NCBI GenBank assembly: GCA_030628755.1 | Contig: DAOVQH010000063.1 | Coordinates: 1-10,389 of the forward strand | Length of the DNA: 10,389 bases | Source: Candidatus Cloacimonadota bacterium | GTDB taxonomy: Bacteria > Cloacimonadota > Cloacimonadia > Cloacimonadales > TCS61 | Reading direction: 5' to 3' | Shown: positions 1-6,861 of the stretch, one piece after another | How the letters are laid out: every line of letters starts with the position of its first letter | Position numbering within the stretch: position 1 is the first letter of the stretch | Notes under the pieces: model-generated | The model's database searches: none | Seen by the model: the letters and a program-made list of their open reading frames with translations, nothing else | Told to the model about the DNA's origin: nothing | Translations under genes and position numbers: made by a program

Positions 1-43
1 AACTTGCCAAATTTTTGTTATCCTTCTGAACATAATACTCCGC

Positions 44-101
44 CGCTCTGCGTTTAATTCAACCTTTCTGACGCAGGAGCGTCGAGTTCTTCATTCCCAC
101 G
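44..101 (-). repeat. 58-bp dispersed repeat, copy 1 (inverted relative to 7832-7889)
   Basis: The reverse complement of this stretch is identical over 58 bases to 7832-7889. It contains a small internal hairpin (GACGC/GCGTC around TCCT). In both copies the unit follows a GTTCC...GGAAC type hairpin module that begins ACTCGTTCC (here read on the - strand from 153). Copies are intergenic only. I see nothing recognisable in bases 1-43. Function unknown; it is most likely a non-autonomous dispersed repeat. Confidence 0.85.
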
Positions 102-148
102 CAGACCTGTATAAATAATAAGATTTAACAGGTTAAAGAGCGTGGGAA
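94..148. repeat. Nested hairpin with TTCCCACGC arms
   Basis: Arms TTCCCACGC (94-102) and GCGTGGGAA (140-148) are perfect 9-bp inverted repeats. The loop carries a second inverted repeat, ACCTGT (105-110) with ACAGGT (128-133). The same GTTCCCACGCTC block recurs at 9989-10000, also followed by AACCTG/CAGGTT palindromes, so it appears to be a modular repeat family. It overlaps the end of the 58-bp unit. Confidence 0.6.
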
Positions 149-158
149 CGAGTTGATA

Positions 159-175
159 TCGAGCAGGCTGCTCGA
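159..175. repeat. Short perfect hairpin
   Basis: TCGAGCA and TGCTCGA form a 7-bp perfect stem with a GGC loop. There is no T-run on either side, so it is not a convincing terminator. It lies in the repeat-rich DNA upstream of the cupin gene. Confidence 0.5.
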
Positions 176-187
176 TTTACGGAGTTT

Positions 188-249
188 ACCCCGTTAGATA
201 AAAATATATGGTAAGAATTCTTGAAAATGTATGAATTATCTTACGGGGT
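188..249. repeat. Imperfect inverted repeat upstream of cupin
   Basis: ACCCCGTTAGATAA (188-201) and TTATCTTACGGGGT (236-249) are inverted with 13 of 14 positions matching. The loop is AT-rich and 34 bases long. Role unknown. It sits about 120 bases upstream of the cupin start and could be another repeat module or a leader structure. Confidence 0.4.
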
Positions 250-319
250 TTACGGATGGACTATAATTAATGAATACAGAAAAAGGATTCTTATAAATTA
301 TTGAATATTCTATTTTTTA

Positions 320-348
320 TTGACGATAAATTAACTTCTAAATAAAAG
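320..348 (+). promoter_or_regulatory. Possible sigma-70-like promoter of the cupin gene
   Basis: TTGACG (320-325) is five of six bases from the sigma-70 -35 consensus. After a 17-base spacer comes TAAAAG (343-348), four of six to TATAAT. The predicted transcript would begin a few bases before the ribosome binding site, giving a very short leader. This is pattern matching only, in AT-rich DNA where chance matches are common. Confidence 0.25.
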
Positions 349-358
349 GATAATCCTT
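346..358. promoter_or_regulatory. 13-bp dyad, possible operator
   Basis: AAGGAT-A-ATCCTT is a perfect palindrome with one central base. It lies between the possible -10 box and the ribosome binding site of the cupin gene. A related AAGGATTCTT occurs at 283-292. The position suits a repressor site, but no regulator is encoded in the window, so this is inference. Confidence 0.3.
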
Positions 359-372
359 GAAGGAGGAAGTAG

Positions 373-774
373 ATGAAACATACACATTATACAGATATTC
401 CTTTAGAAGAAGTTGCCATCGATGGTGCACGTAAAACAAAAATGCGCTGGCTTGTTTCTCAGAAAGATGGAGCGCCTAATTTTGCAATGAGATTATTTGA
501 AGTTGAACCAGGTGGTTTTACACCTTACCATTCTCATAGCTGGGAACATGAGAACTTCATATTGGAAGGTAAGGGTGCTCTGGTTACTGAAGATGGTGAC
601 ATACCTTTCAAACCGGGTGATGTTATCTATGTTGAACCCCATATGAAACATAATTATAAAAATACAGGAGATAAAGTACTCAAGTTTCTTTGTATTATTA
701 CCCTTGAGAAACTCAGAAAAGTAGAAAAGAAAACGGTTAATCCTTTTGCTACTGGAACAGCGAATAATTGCTGA
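373..774 (+). CDS. Small single-domain cupin protein
   Basis: This 133-residue protein is a single cupin (RmlC-like beta-barrel). Cupin motif 1 spans about 47-68 (GGFT...HSHSWEHE...GKG) and motif 2 about 82-97 (GDVIYVEPHMKHNYKN). Likely metal ligands are H53, H55, H59 and H93. This four-histidine spacing matches what I recall for the small manganese cupin TM1459 of Thermotoga, rather than the usual three His plus Glu; E60 is the alternative acidic ligand. Small cupins of this type may be dioxygenases, isomerases or sugar/metabolite binders, and the sequence does not say which. The start is set by AAGGAGG at 360-366, six bases before ATG. No signal peptide is visible, so it is cytoplasmic. The C-terminal tail after residue 115 (rich in Lys, then Asn) is probably disordered. 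It appears monocistronic: 318 bases of structured spacer separate it from the next gene. Confidence 0.88.
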   Translation: MKHTHYTDIPLEEVAIDGARKTKMRWLVSQKDGAPNFAMRLFEVEPGGFTPYHSHSWEHENFILEGKGALVTEDGDIPFKPGDVIYVEPHMKHNYKNTGDKVLKFLCIITLEKLRKVEKKTVNPFATGTANNC

Positions 775-830
775 GTTCAAATATTAAAATGAAAATAGAT
801 GGGTTCTGCAGAATAGAGTATTTTTTACCT

Positions 831-912
831 CACCTCAATCCTCTCCGGCAGTTGCCGGAGAGGAAGCTCTTTGTACTCCTTCTCCTCGATAGGAGAAGGC
901 TGGGATGAGGTG
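831..912. repeat. Three-stem palindromic repeat element
   Basis: An outer stem pairs CACCTCA (831-837) with TGAGGTG (906-912). Inside are two hairpins: an 11-bp perfect stem CCTCTCCGGCA/TGCCGGAGAGG (840-863, 2-base loop) and a 9-bp stem CCTTCTCCT/AGGAGAAGG with CGAT loop (878-899). The layout resembles the CCTCACC...GGGAGAGGG type of intergenic palindromic repeats seen in many bacterial genomes. There is no T-tract after the stems, so terminator activity is unlikely. Only one copy lies in this window. Confidence 0.65.
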
Positions 913-932
913 GATATAGTTAAGAAAATAAT

Positions 933-955
933 ATTAGCTAGAAGTAGTAGCTAAT
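933..955. repeat. Short hairpin in cupin-M42 spacer
   Basis: ATTAGCT (933-939) and AGCTAAT (949-955) form a perfect 7-bp stem with a 9-base loop. The stretch just after it (952-976) could pair in a weaker alternative stem (TAATTCTTTT against AAAAAGAAATTA), so the two would compete. Role unknown. Confidence 0.4.
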
Positions 956-1007
956 TCTTTTAATAAAAAGAAATTAACTGCCATATTCAAGGCAGGAGGT
1001 AGTCAAG

Positions 1008-1049
1008 ATGATTTTTGAGATTCTAACTTGTTTATTTTGTATAAGTTAG
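1008..1049 (+). CDS. Possible 13-codon leader peptide upstream of M42 gene
   Basis: ATG at 1008 follows a near-ideal Shine-Dalgarno AGGAGGT (994-1000) with 7 bases between. The frame runs 13 codons (MIFEILTCLFCIS) to TAG at 1047-1049. A 9-bp hairpin (1021-1051) covers most of the frame including the stop, so translation would melt it. The M42 start is 44 bases further on. This layout fits a translated leader, but the peptide lacks a run of any one regulatory amino acid. A ribosome site can also occur by chance or be a remnant of a decayed gene. No function is claimed. Confidence 0.35.
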   Translation: MIFEILTCLFCIS

Positions 1050-1051
1050 AA
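1021..1051 (+). promoter_or_regulatory. Hairpin overlapping the short leader frame
   Basis: TTCTAACTT (1021-1029) and AAGTTAGAA (1043-1051) form a perfect 9-bp stem with a 13-base AT-rich loop. It sits 31 bases before the M42 ribosome binding site (AGGAGA, 1083-1088) and overlaps the 13-codon frame. It lacks a following T-tract (TTTTG only), so termination is possible but weak. Confidence 0.4.
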
Positions 1052-1092
1052 ATTTTGCAGAACCCTTGTAGAAATAAATATTAGGAGATAAA

Positions 1093-2160
1093 ATGGAAAA
1101 AGAACTAAAGAAGTTTTTTAAAGATTTAGTTGTTGCTCCCAGTCCTTCTGGTTTTGAACAACCAGCTCAGGAAGTTTATAGAAATTTTATTAAGGAATTT
1201 GCTGATGAAGTGAAAACCGATGTTCATGGTAATGTTATTGCCCTAAAAAAAGGTTCAGGCAAACTCCGTTTTATGGTTGTTGGTCATGCTGATGAAATTG
1301 GTTTAATGGTGAAGTTTATCGATGAAAACGGTTTTATCCATTTTACAATGATTGGTGGAGTGGATACTAATATACTTCCTGGTATACGAGTAAATCTCTA
1401 TCATGGGAAAAAGATGATTCGTGGAGTAATAGGAAGAAAACCTATTCATCTTTTGAAACAGGAAGAACGTTCAAAAGCTCCAAAGCTGGAAGATTTATGG
1501 ATTGATATTGGTGCGAAAGATAAAAAAGCTGCTGAGAAAAAAGTATCAGTTGGTGACCATATTACTTTCTCACCCGGAATGGTAACTCTTGCAAGGAACA
1601 TTGTTACAACAAAAGCCACTGATAATAAAGCTGGTGTATATGTTGCCGGAGCCCTTCTGAAGGAACTTGCAAATGAAAAGGTAGCTCCCAATATTTATGC
1701 TGTTTCTTCTGTTCAGGAAGAAATAGGATGGCGCGGTGCAAGAACAAGTGCTTTTGGTATCGATCCTCACGTGGGAATTGCTATCGATGTTTCTCATGCA
1801 ACCGATTATCCCGGAATGAATAAAAATGTTGTGGGTGATATCGGACTTGGTAAAGGAGCAATAATTGCAGTTGGTGCAAATATCAATCCCAGAGTATTTG
1901 AACTATTAAAGGAAGCTGCTCAAAAGGCAAAAGTAGATTATCAGATCGAAGCTGCTCCCCGTGGAACCGGAACAGATGCTAATGCAATTCAGACTACAAG
2001 AGCAGGTGTTGCTGCAGGTCTCATCAGTATTCCTAATAGATATATGCACACTCCAAATGAGATAATTTCCTTCAAAGACCTTGATGGGGCTGTGAAAATA
2101 CTTGCAGAATTTGTCCGTATGATTAATGATAAAACCGATTTTATTCCTAAAGTTCTTTAA
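1093..2160 (+). CDS. M42 family zinc/cobalt aminopeptidase
   Basis: This 355-residue cytoplasmic metallo-exopeptidase belongs to peptidase family M42 (the FrvX/YsdC/TET/PepA-like group, often labelled glutamyl aminopeptidase or endoglucanase M). It trims N-terminal residues from peptides, and family members usually form 12-subunit tetrahedra. The full catalytic set is visible: H65 and D67 (GHADEIG; D67 is the base-supporting Asp), D177 (TDNKAG), E209-E210 (QEEIG; E209 is the general base), D232 (AIDVSH) and H319 (MHTPNE). Length and residue spacing match the family. The PDZ-like oligomerisation insert lies about residues 70-165. Start is supported by AGGAGA at 1083-1088. The old endoglucanase label should not be read as glycosidase activity. 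A 36-bp palindrome follows the stop directly. It has no close neighbour in a shared pathway and seems to be its own unit, possibly read through into the ABC genes. Confidence 0.93.
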   Translation: MEKELKKFFKDLVVAPSPSGFEQPAQEVYRNFIKEFADEVKTDVHGNVIALKKGSGKLRFMVVGHADEIGLMVKFIDENGFIHFTMIGGVDTNILPGIRVNLYHGKKMIRGVIGRKPIHLLKQEERSKAPKLEDLWIDIGAKDKKAAEKKVSVGDHITFSPGMVTLARNIVTTKATDNKAGVYVAGALLKELANEKVAPNIYAVSSVQEEIGWRGARTSAFGIDPHVGIAIDVSHATDYPGMNKNVVGDIGLGKGAIIAVGANINPRVFELLKEAAQKAKVDYQIEAAPRGTGTDANAIQTTRAGVAAGLISIPNRYMHTPNEIISFKDLDGAVKILAEFVRMINDKTDFIPKVL

Positions 2161-2165
2161 TCTTA

Positions 2166-2201
2166 AAACTTTCCATCTGGCAGCTGCCGGATGGAAAGTT
2201 T
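2166..2201 (+). terminator. 36-bp palindrome: terminator or RBS-masking hairpin
   Basis: AAACTTTCCATC and GATGGAAAGTTT arms with a GGCAGCTGCC core make a near-perfect palindrome (one mirrored G/T pair) beginning 6 bases after the M42 stop. Its right arm ends 6 bases before the ATG of the next gene, followed by only TAATTAT, a poor T-tract. The only Shine-Dalgarno-like bases for that gene (GGAAAG, 2193-2198) lie inside the right arm. It may therefore end M42 transcripts, mask the ABC ATPase ribosome site, or both. Confidence 0.6.
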
Positions 2202-2207
2202 AATTAT

Positions 2208-2966
2208 ATGATCGTTGCAGAAAATCTCACTAAAGTATTCATTCAAAAGAACAACGAGAAACTATATGCTGTAAATGATCTTTCCTTTACTGCAGAAAGA
2301 GGTGAGATTGTAGTACTTCTGGGTGTGAACGGTGCAGGCAAAACCACTGCGATGAGGATGCTTTCAACAGTTCTTAAACCCACTTCCGGGACTGCAACTA
2401 TCGAGGGATTCGATCTTTTAAAGCATCCCCAAAAAGTAAGAGCTAATCTTGGATTTTTATCCGGAGATACAGGTCTTTATATACGGTTAACAGCTCGTGA
2501 AACTATAACTTACTTTGCTAAACTCTACGATGTGGAAGATTCAAAGATAAAAGAAAGAATAGATGAAGTTGCAGACCTGTTGGATATGCACGATTTTTTA
2601 GATAAAAAAATAGACTTTCTCTCTACCGGCATGAAGCAGAAAGTTTCCATTGCCCGTTCTATCATTCACGACCCACCTGTTATGATATTTGATGAACCAA
2701 CAGTTGGATTGGATATTCTCACCGCTAAAAATATAGTCTCCTTTATTCATAAGTGTAAGCATGACGGGAAGTGTGTTCTTTTTTCTACTCATATTATGCG
2801 GGAAGCTGAACGTATTGCAGATAAGATCGTTATGATCCATGAAGGTAAAATACTGGCAGAAGGCTCCTGGGAAGATTTTAAAAAAGAAACTGGATTACAC
2901 GACCTGGATGATATTTTCATTCATTTCCTGAATAGAACCAAAGAAGAAGAGAATGAACTTCAGTAA
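2208..2966 (+). CDS. ABC-2 type transporter ATP-binding protein (NatA-like)
   Basis: This 252-residue cytoplasmic ATPase powers the permease encoded next. In order: Walker A GVNGAGKTT (39-47), the Q-loop region carrying LSGDTGLY instead of a clear Gln (84-91, common in NatA-like proteins), signature LSTGMKQK (138-145), Walker B VMIFDEP (158-164) with catalytic E163, D-loop GLD (167-169) and switch His H195 (STH). The family includes Bacillus NatA (Na+ efflux) and other ABC-2 exporters; the substrate cannot be read from sequence. The start gives the usual N-terminus (MIVAENLTKVF), but the ribosome site is unusual because it lies in the stem of the preceding palindrome. Its 3' end overlaps the next gene by 14 bases, which implies translational coupling. 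Confidence 0.92.
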   Translation: MIVAENLTKVFIQKNNEKLYAVNDLSFTAERGEIVVLLGVNGAGKTTAMRMLSTVLKPTSGTATIEGFDLLKHPQKVRANLGFLSGDTGLYIRLTARETITYFAKLYDVEDSKIKERIDEVADLLDMHDFLDKKIDFLSTGMKQKVSIARSIIHDPPVMIFDEPTVGLDILTAKNIVSFIHKCKHDGKCVLFSTHIMREAERIADKIVMIHEGKILAEGSWEDFKKETGLHDLDDIFIHFLNRTKEEENELQ

Positions 2967-4983
2967 AATTATTACTATCTACAAAAAAGAACTCCTCGAC
3001 CTGATGCGGGATAGAAGAACTATCATAACCGCCATAGTTCTACCGATTATTCTGTATCCCCTGATCATGATTGGATTATCAGCAATGATGTCACGCCAGA
3101 AGATGAAACTCGAACAGCAAACAATGGTCATCTATGTGAATGACAACGTGATAGATGAAACCTCACAAATGATTATAAATAGTTTCAACGAGATAGAAAC
3201 AATCCAGATAATGAACAAAGCAGAAATTTACGAAGAAGAAACCTATCTATCTCTTCTCGGAGAAAATTCTATCCAGGCAGTAATAGACGTAAAGGATAGC
3301 CTTTCTGCAGCAGGTTATAGCGTTTTCAATATTTCTGTTTTTTACAATCAAACAAATGAAAAGAGCATCCTGACTTATGATAAAATAACAAATAAATTAT
3401 ATGATATCGAAGATGAACTGGTCGGTGAAAGACTGGAAAAAATCAATATAAATGAAGAAATCCTGAATGCAGTAGAGATCAAAAAAGAAAACATCGCTCC
3501 ACCTGAACAGATGATTGGTTTTATAGTGGGGAAATTCCTTCCCTACCTTTTAATAATCTTAACTATAAGTGCTGCTTCTGTTGTTGCTTCAGATTTGGTT
3601 GCTGGAGAAAAGGAAAGAGGAACTCTTGAAACAATTCTGGTTAGTGCTGCCAGACGAAATGAGCTTGTAATTGGAAAATATCTGACAATAATCACAATTT
3701 CTATTATGACAGTTGTATTGAATCTATTCAGTATGTATCTTTCCTTTCAGCATATTTTCAGACAAGCACAAGGGTATATTGGTGATCTGCAATTACCTTT
3801 GGGAAACTTTGCATTGATCCTGGTTTTGATGCTTCCATTGATTACACTTTTCGCAGCAATCCTGCTCTCGATTTCTACATATTCGAGGAATATAAAAGAA
3901 TCCCAAAGTTACCAGATGCCGCTTTTATTCGGAGCTATCATGCTTTCTATGGTAAGCTTATTACCAGGATTTGAACTTAACCTGGGATTCGCTTTAATTC
4001 CAATCGTAAACTTCTCTCTGATGATGAGAGATATCATGCTTGGCAACTACCAGATACAATACATTTTTATCATTGTCGGATATACGATTTTGTTAGATAT
4101 AATAATGATTTCTGTTTCCATAAAACTCTTCAATAACGAATCAGTTCTTTTCCGTACTTCAGAAGAGAAATCTTTGAAATTCTGGGGAAAAGAAAAGAAG
4201 AATGTATTTTCAACACAATTCATAATTATTTTCTTTATTGTAATCCTGCTTGCACTTTTTTATATAGGTGGAAGCTGGCAGGCTAAGAATTTACCCAATG
4301 GTTTATTAAAAACTGAATTATTATTAATCCTTCTACCTTCTATTTTAGTTTTAAGAATCTCGAAATCTGATATTAAGAAAACACTCAGAATGAATATTTC
4401 AGCACCAGTTAATTTCCTTCTTGTGGCATTGATGGCTATTCCCGTATTCATACTTGCTATTATTTCTATGCAAATAGTAAACATTATTTTCCCCATCCCG
4501 GAATCTTATATTGAATCTATGAGTAAAATTATTTATATGGGTAATATAAGCTTTCTGCAAGTTATTTTTATTATCGCAGTTATACCCGGAATATGTGAGG
4601 AAATAATGTTTCGCGGGTATATTATCAATGCATTTACAAAACACGGTTTCTGGAAAGCAATTATTATCACAGCTATTCTTTTCGGTGCATTCCATCTTGA
4701 TCCTTTCAGAATGCTTCCAGCAACTTTACTCGGTTTCTGGATGGGATATTTACTTCTAAAAACAAATAGTATTCTTTTGCCAATGTTTGCTCATTTCCTG
4801 AATAATTCATCAGCACTTGTTTTAGGCAGGTTTGGTGAAGAAATTCCTGTGATAAGAAATATAATTTCCGGCCAGGATTTTCCATTCTGGATAGGAATCC
4901 CTGCAATAATAATATTGACTTTATTGTTAAAAGTTTTTATAAGAATCAACAAAAATAATCCTGAGAATTTTCAAAGGAGCTAA
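2953..4983 (+). CDS. ABC-2 permease fused to CPBP intramembrane protease (NatB-like)
   Basis: This 676-residue two-domain membrane protein starts with an ABC-2 permease domain. It has a TM helix at about 26-46, an extracytoplasmic domain of about 50-185, then a membrane bundle (about 187-395) that contains the typical AGEKERGTLETIL motif (217-229). The C-terminal half (about 420-665) is a multi-helix CPBP (CAAX protease/bacteriocin-processing, ABI) domain. All three metal motifs are intact: EEIMFR (E549, E550, R554), FGAFH (H581) and HFLNN (H614, N618). The fused architecture is known from other bacteria as an ABC permease subunit/CPBP protease, so it is uncommon but not new. Inferred role: export of, or resistance to, an unknown compound, with a membrane peptidase attached. 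It overlaps the ATPase gene by 14 bases (start in GAGAATG, weak RBS), and glmS follows after 2 bases. Confidence 0.9.
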   Translation: MNFSKIITIYKKELLDLMRDRRTIITAIVLPIILYPLIMIGLSAMMSRQKMKLEQQTMVIYVNDNVIDETSQMIINSFNEIETIQIMNKAEIYEEETYLSLLGENSIQAVIDVKDSLSAAGYSVFNISVFYNQTNEKSILTYDKITNKLYDIEDELVGERLEKININEEILNAVEIKKENIAPPEQMIGFIVGKFLPYLLIILTISAASVVASDLVAGEKERGTLETILVSAARRNELVIGKYLTIITISIMTVVLNLFSMYLSFQHIFRQAQGYIGDLQLPLGNFALILVLMLPLITLFAAILLSISTYSRNIKESQSYQMPLLFGAIMLSMVSLLPGFELNLGFALIPIVNFSLMMRDIMLGNYQIQYIFIIVGYTILLDIIMISVSIKLFNNESVLFRTSEEKSLKFWGKEKKNVFSTQFIIIFFIVILLALFYIGGSWQAKNLPNGLLKTELLLILLPSILVLRISKSDIKKTLRMNISAPVNFLLVALMAIPVFILAIISMQIVNIIFPIPESYIESMSKIIYMGNISFLQVIFIIAVIPGICEEIMFRGYIINAFTKHGFWKAIIITAILFGAFHLDPFRMLPATLLGFWMGYLLLKTNSILLPMFAHFLNNSSALVLGRFGEEIPVIRNIISGQDFPFWIGIPAIIILTLLLKVFIRINKNNPENFQRS

Positions 4984-4985
4984 TC

Positions 4986-6824
4986 ATGTGTGGAATTGTT
5001 GGATATATCGGGGAAAGAAACGCAACTCCAATCATTATTGAGGGTATAAAACGGCTTGAATACCGTGGATATGACAGTTCTGGAATTGCAATTTTAGATA
5101 AAGAATCAAATTTGAAGATCTTTAAGAAATCCGGGAAGATAGTAGAGCTTGAACGTTCTTTACCCTCACCGAAAGAGACTTTCGGGAATATAGGCATAGC
5201 TCATACTCGATGGGCTACACATGGTGAACCGAACGAAGTGAATGCTCATCCTCATACAGATTGCACAAATAGATTTGCTTTGGTTCATAATGGAATTATT
5301 GAGAATCATAAAAAGCTCAGAACTAAATTGGAATCTGAAGGGCATAAATTTACTAGCGATACTGATACAGAAGTTTTAGCACATCTTATTGAATATTTTG
5401 CAAAAGAAGAAGATAATTTTACACTTTGTGTTCAAGAAGCTTTGAAATTGGTTGAAGGTACATTCGGCATTGCTGTTATCGACAGGGAGCATCCTGATAA
5501 AATAGTAGCTGCAAGAAAGGGAAGTCCTCTGATTCTCGGAATTGGAAAAGATGAATTCTTTGTTGCTTCCGATGTAACAGCGATTATCATTCACACTAAA
5601 AAGGTGATTTACCTGCAGGATAACGAAATTGTAATAATAAACAGGAAGAATTTTGAGATCACTACATTGGAAAATGAAGTAGTTGAAGCTAAGATCTCAG
5701 AGGTTGATTGGGATGTTTCCGCTATTGATAAAGGCGAATATAAGCATTTTATGTTAAAAGAGATATTTGAGCAGCCTGTTTCAGTGAGAAATGCTTTCCG
5801 AGGAAGACTGGTAGAAAAACTTTCCACAACTCGACTTGGCGGATTGGCAATGACAGGGGAAGAACTTCGTAGGATAAAAAAACTACAGATAATTGCCTGT
5901 GGAACTTCCTGGCATGCCGGTCTTATTGGAAAACATATAATAGAGAATTTATCCAGGATACCTGTCGAGGTTGAATATGCCAGTGAATATCGTTATAAAA
6001 ATCCCATTATTCCTGAAGATACGATCGTTTTTGTGATCAGTCAATCCGGAGAAACAGCAGATACTTTAGCTGCTCTCCAGGAAGCTCAGGCAAAGGGTGC
6101 AAGAGTACTGGGTATTACAAATACTATTGGAAGCACTATCGCCCGTGAATCTGATGGTGGAGTATATATTCACGCTGGAACTGAAATCGGAGTTGCTTCT
6201 ACAAAAGCCTTTACTTCACAGGTTACTATCCTGATATTGTTGGGTGTTCTTCTGGGTAGAATGAGAAATCTTCCTCCAACATTTGGAGCTGCTTTAATTA
6301 AAGAACTAAAAGTCATTCCTGAGAAAATTCAGAAGATATTGGATAAAAACGATAAAATAAAAAAAATCGCAAAGACTATTAAAGATTCTACAAATGCTTT
6401 ATATCTGGGGAGAGGAGCAAATTATCCTGTAGCTCTTGAGGGTGCATTAAAACTGAAGGAAATATCATACGTTCATGCAGAAGGCTATCCATCCGCTGAA
6501 ATGAAACACGGTCCCATTGCTTTAATAGACAAAAATATGCCGGTTATTGCAATAACTACAGAGGATGCTATTTATGATAAAATTATTTCCAACCTGCAGG
6601 AAGTTAAAGCTCGAAATGGAAGAATAATAACTATTGCAACTGAGGGTGATGAATTAATAGAAGAACTTTCTGAAAGTGTGATCTATATCCCCAAAACCAT
6701 CCATACATTGCAGCCACTTCTTTCAGTAATTCCACTTCAGCTCCTGGCATATCATGTTGCCGACTTGCGAGGATTTGATGTTGACCAGCCCAGGAATCTT
6801 GCTAAAAGTGTAACAGTGGAATAA
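4986..6824 (+). CDS. glmS: Glutamine--fructose-6-phosphate aminotransferase (isomerizing)
   Basis: GlmS makes glucosamine-6-phosphate from fructose-6-phosphate and glutamine, the first committed step to UDP-GlcNAc for peptidoglycan and lipopolysaccharide. The 612 residues match the family (E. coli about 609). The N-terminal glutaminase domain (1-240) has catalytic Cys2 exposed after Met removal (MCGIVGYIG), RWATHG (75-80), HNG (101-103) and SDTDTE (124-129). SIS domain 1 (about 290-430) has CGTSWHAG (305-312), SQSGET (352-357) and ASTKAFTSQ (404-412). SIS domain 2 (about 460-600) has GRGANYP (475-481), E492, H508 (KHGP) and the C-terminal AKSVTVE with K606, the sugar Schiff-base lysine. Start is fixed by Cys2 and AAGGAG (4975-4980). 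No glmS ribozyme or other long leader is possible, since only 2 bases separate it from the upstream gene. It is probably co-transcribed with the transporter genes. Confidence 0.97.
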   Translation: MCGIVGYIGERNATPIIIEGIKRLEYRGYDSSGIAILDKESNLKIFKKSGKIVELERSLPSPKETFGNIGIAHTRWATHGEPNEVNAHPHTDCTNRFALVHNGIIENHKKLRTKLESEGHKFTSDTDTEVLAHLIEYFAKEEDNFTLCVQEALKLVEGTFGIAVIDREHPDKIVAARKGSPLILGIGKDEFFVASDVTAIIIHTKKVIYLQDNEIVIINRKNFEITTLENEVVEAKISEVDWDVSAIDKGEYKHFMLKEIFEQPVSVRNAFRGRLVEKLSTTRLGGLAMTGEELRRIKKLQIIACGTSWHAGLIGKHIIENLSRIPVEVEYASEYRYKNPIIPEDTIVFVISQSGETADTLAALQEAQAKGARVLGITNTIGSTIARESDGGVYIHAGTEIGVASTKAFTSQVTILILLGVLLGRMRNLPPTFGAALIKELKVIPEKIQKILDKNDKIKKIAKTIKDSTNALYLGRGANYPVALEGALKLKEISYVHAEGYPSAEMKHGPIALIDKNMPVIAITTEDAIYDKIISNLQEVKARNGRIITIATEGDELIEELSESVIYIPKTIHTLQPLLSVIPLQLLAYHVADLRGFDVDQPRNLAKSVTVE

Positions 6825-6830
6825 TTTAAA

Positions 6831-6859
6831 CTTTTGAAAACCTGTCAGGTTTTGAGGTG
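6831..6859 (+). repeat. 28/29-bp palindromic repeat that carries the recO RBS
   Basis: CTTTTG plus AACCTGTCAGGTT plus TTGAGGTG matches the two tandem units at 10006-10061 almost base for base (one extra A here). The core AAAACCTGTCAGGTTTT (6837-6853) is a perfect dyad around one central base. GAGGTG at 6854-6859 is the only Shine-Dalgarno-like sequence before recO, so the repeat supplies that signal. It fills most of the 37-base glmS-recO gap. Confidence 0.75.
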
Positions 6860-6861
6860 TT

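Larger units (their letters stand above)
801..1065. repeat. Spacer bounded by 10-bp inverted repeats
   Basis: GGGTTCTGCA (801-810) and TGCAGAACCC (1056-1065) are perfect inverted copies. Part of the left arm is itself a palindrome (TTCTGCAGAA, 804-813), which lowers the weight of the match. Between them lie four separate hairpins and a possible short reading frame. It could be the edge of an inserted non-autonomous element or a long-range closing stem of a leader. Confidence 0.35.

Noticed and set aside
493..780. Minus-strand reading frame of 95 codons across the cupin
   Set aside because: It is antisense to a well-supported cupin gene and has no ribosome site or motif.
4950..4985. glmS ribozyme or glucosamine riboswitch
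   Set aside because: Only 2 bases separate glmS from the upstream stop; there is no leader to hold such a structure.
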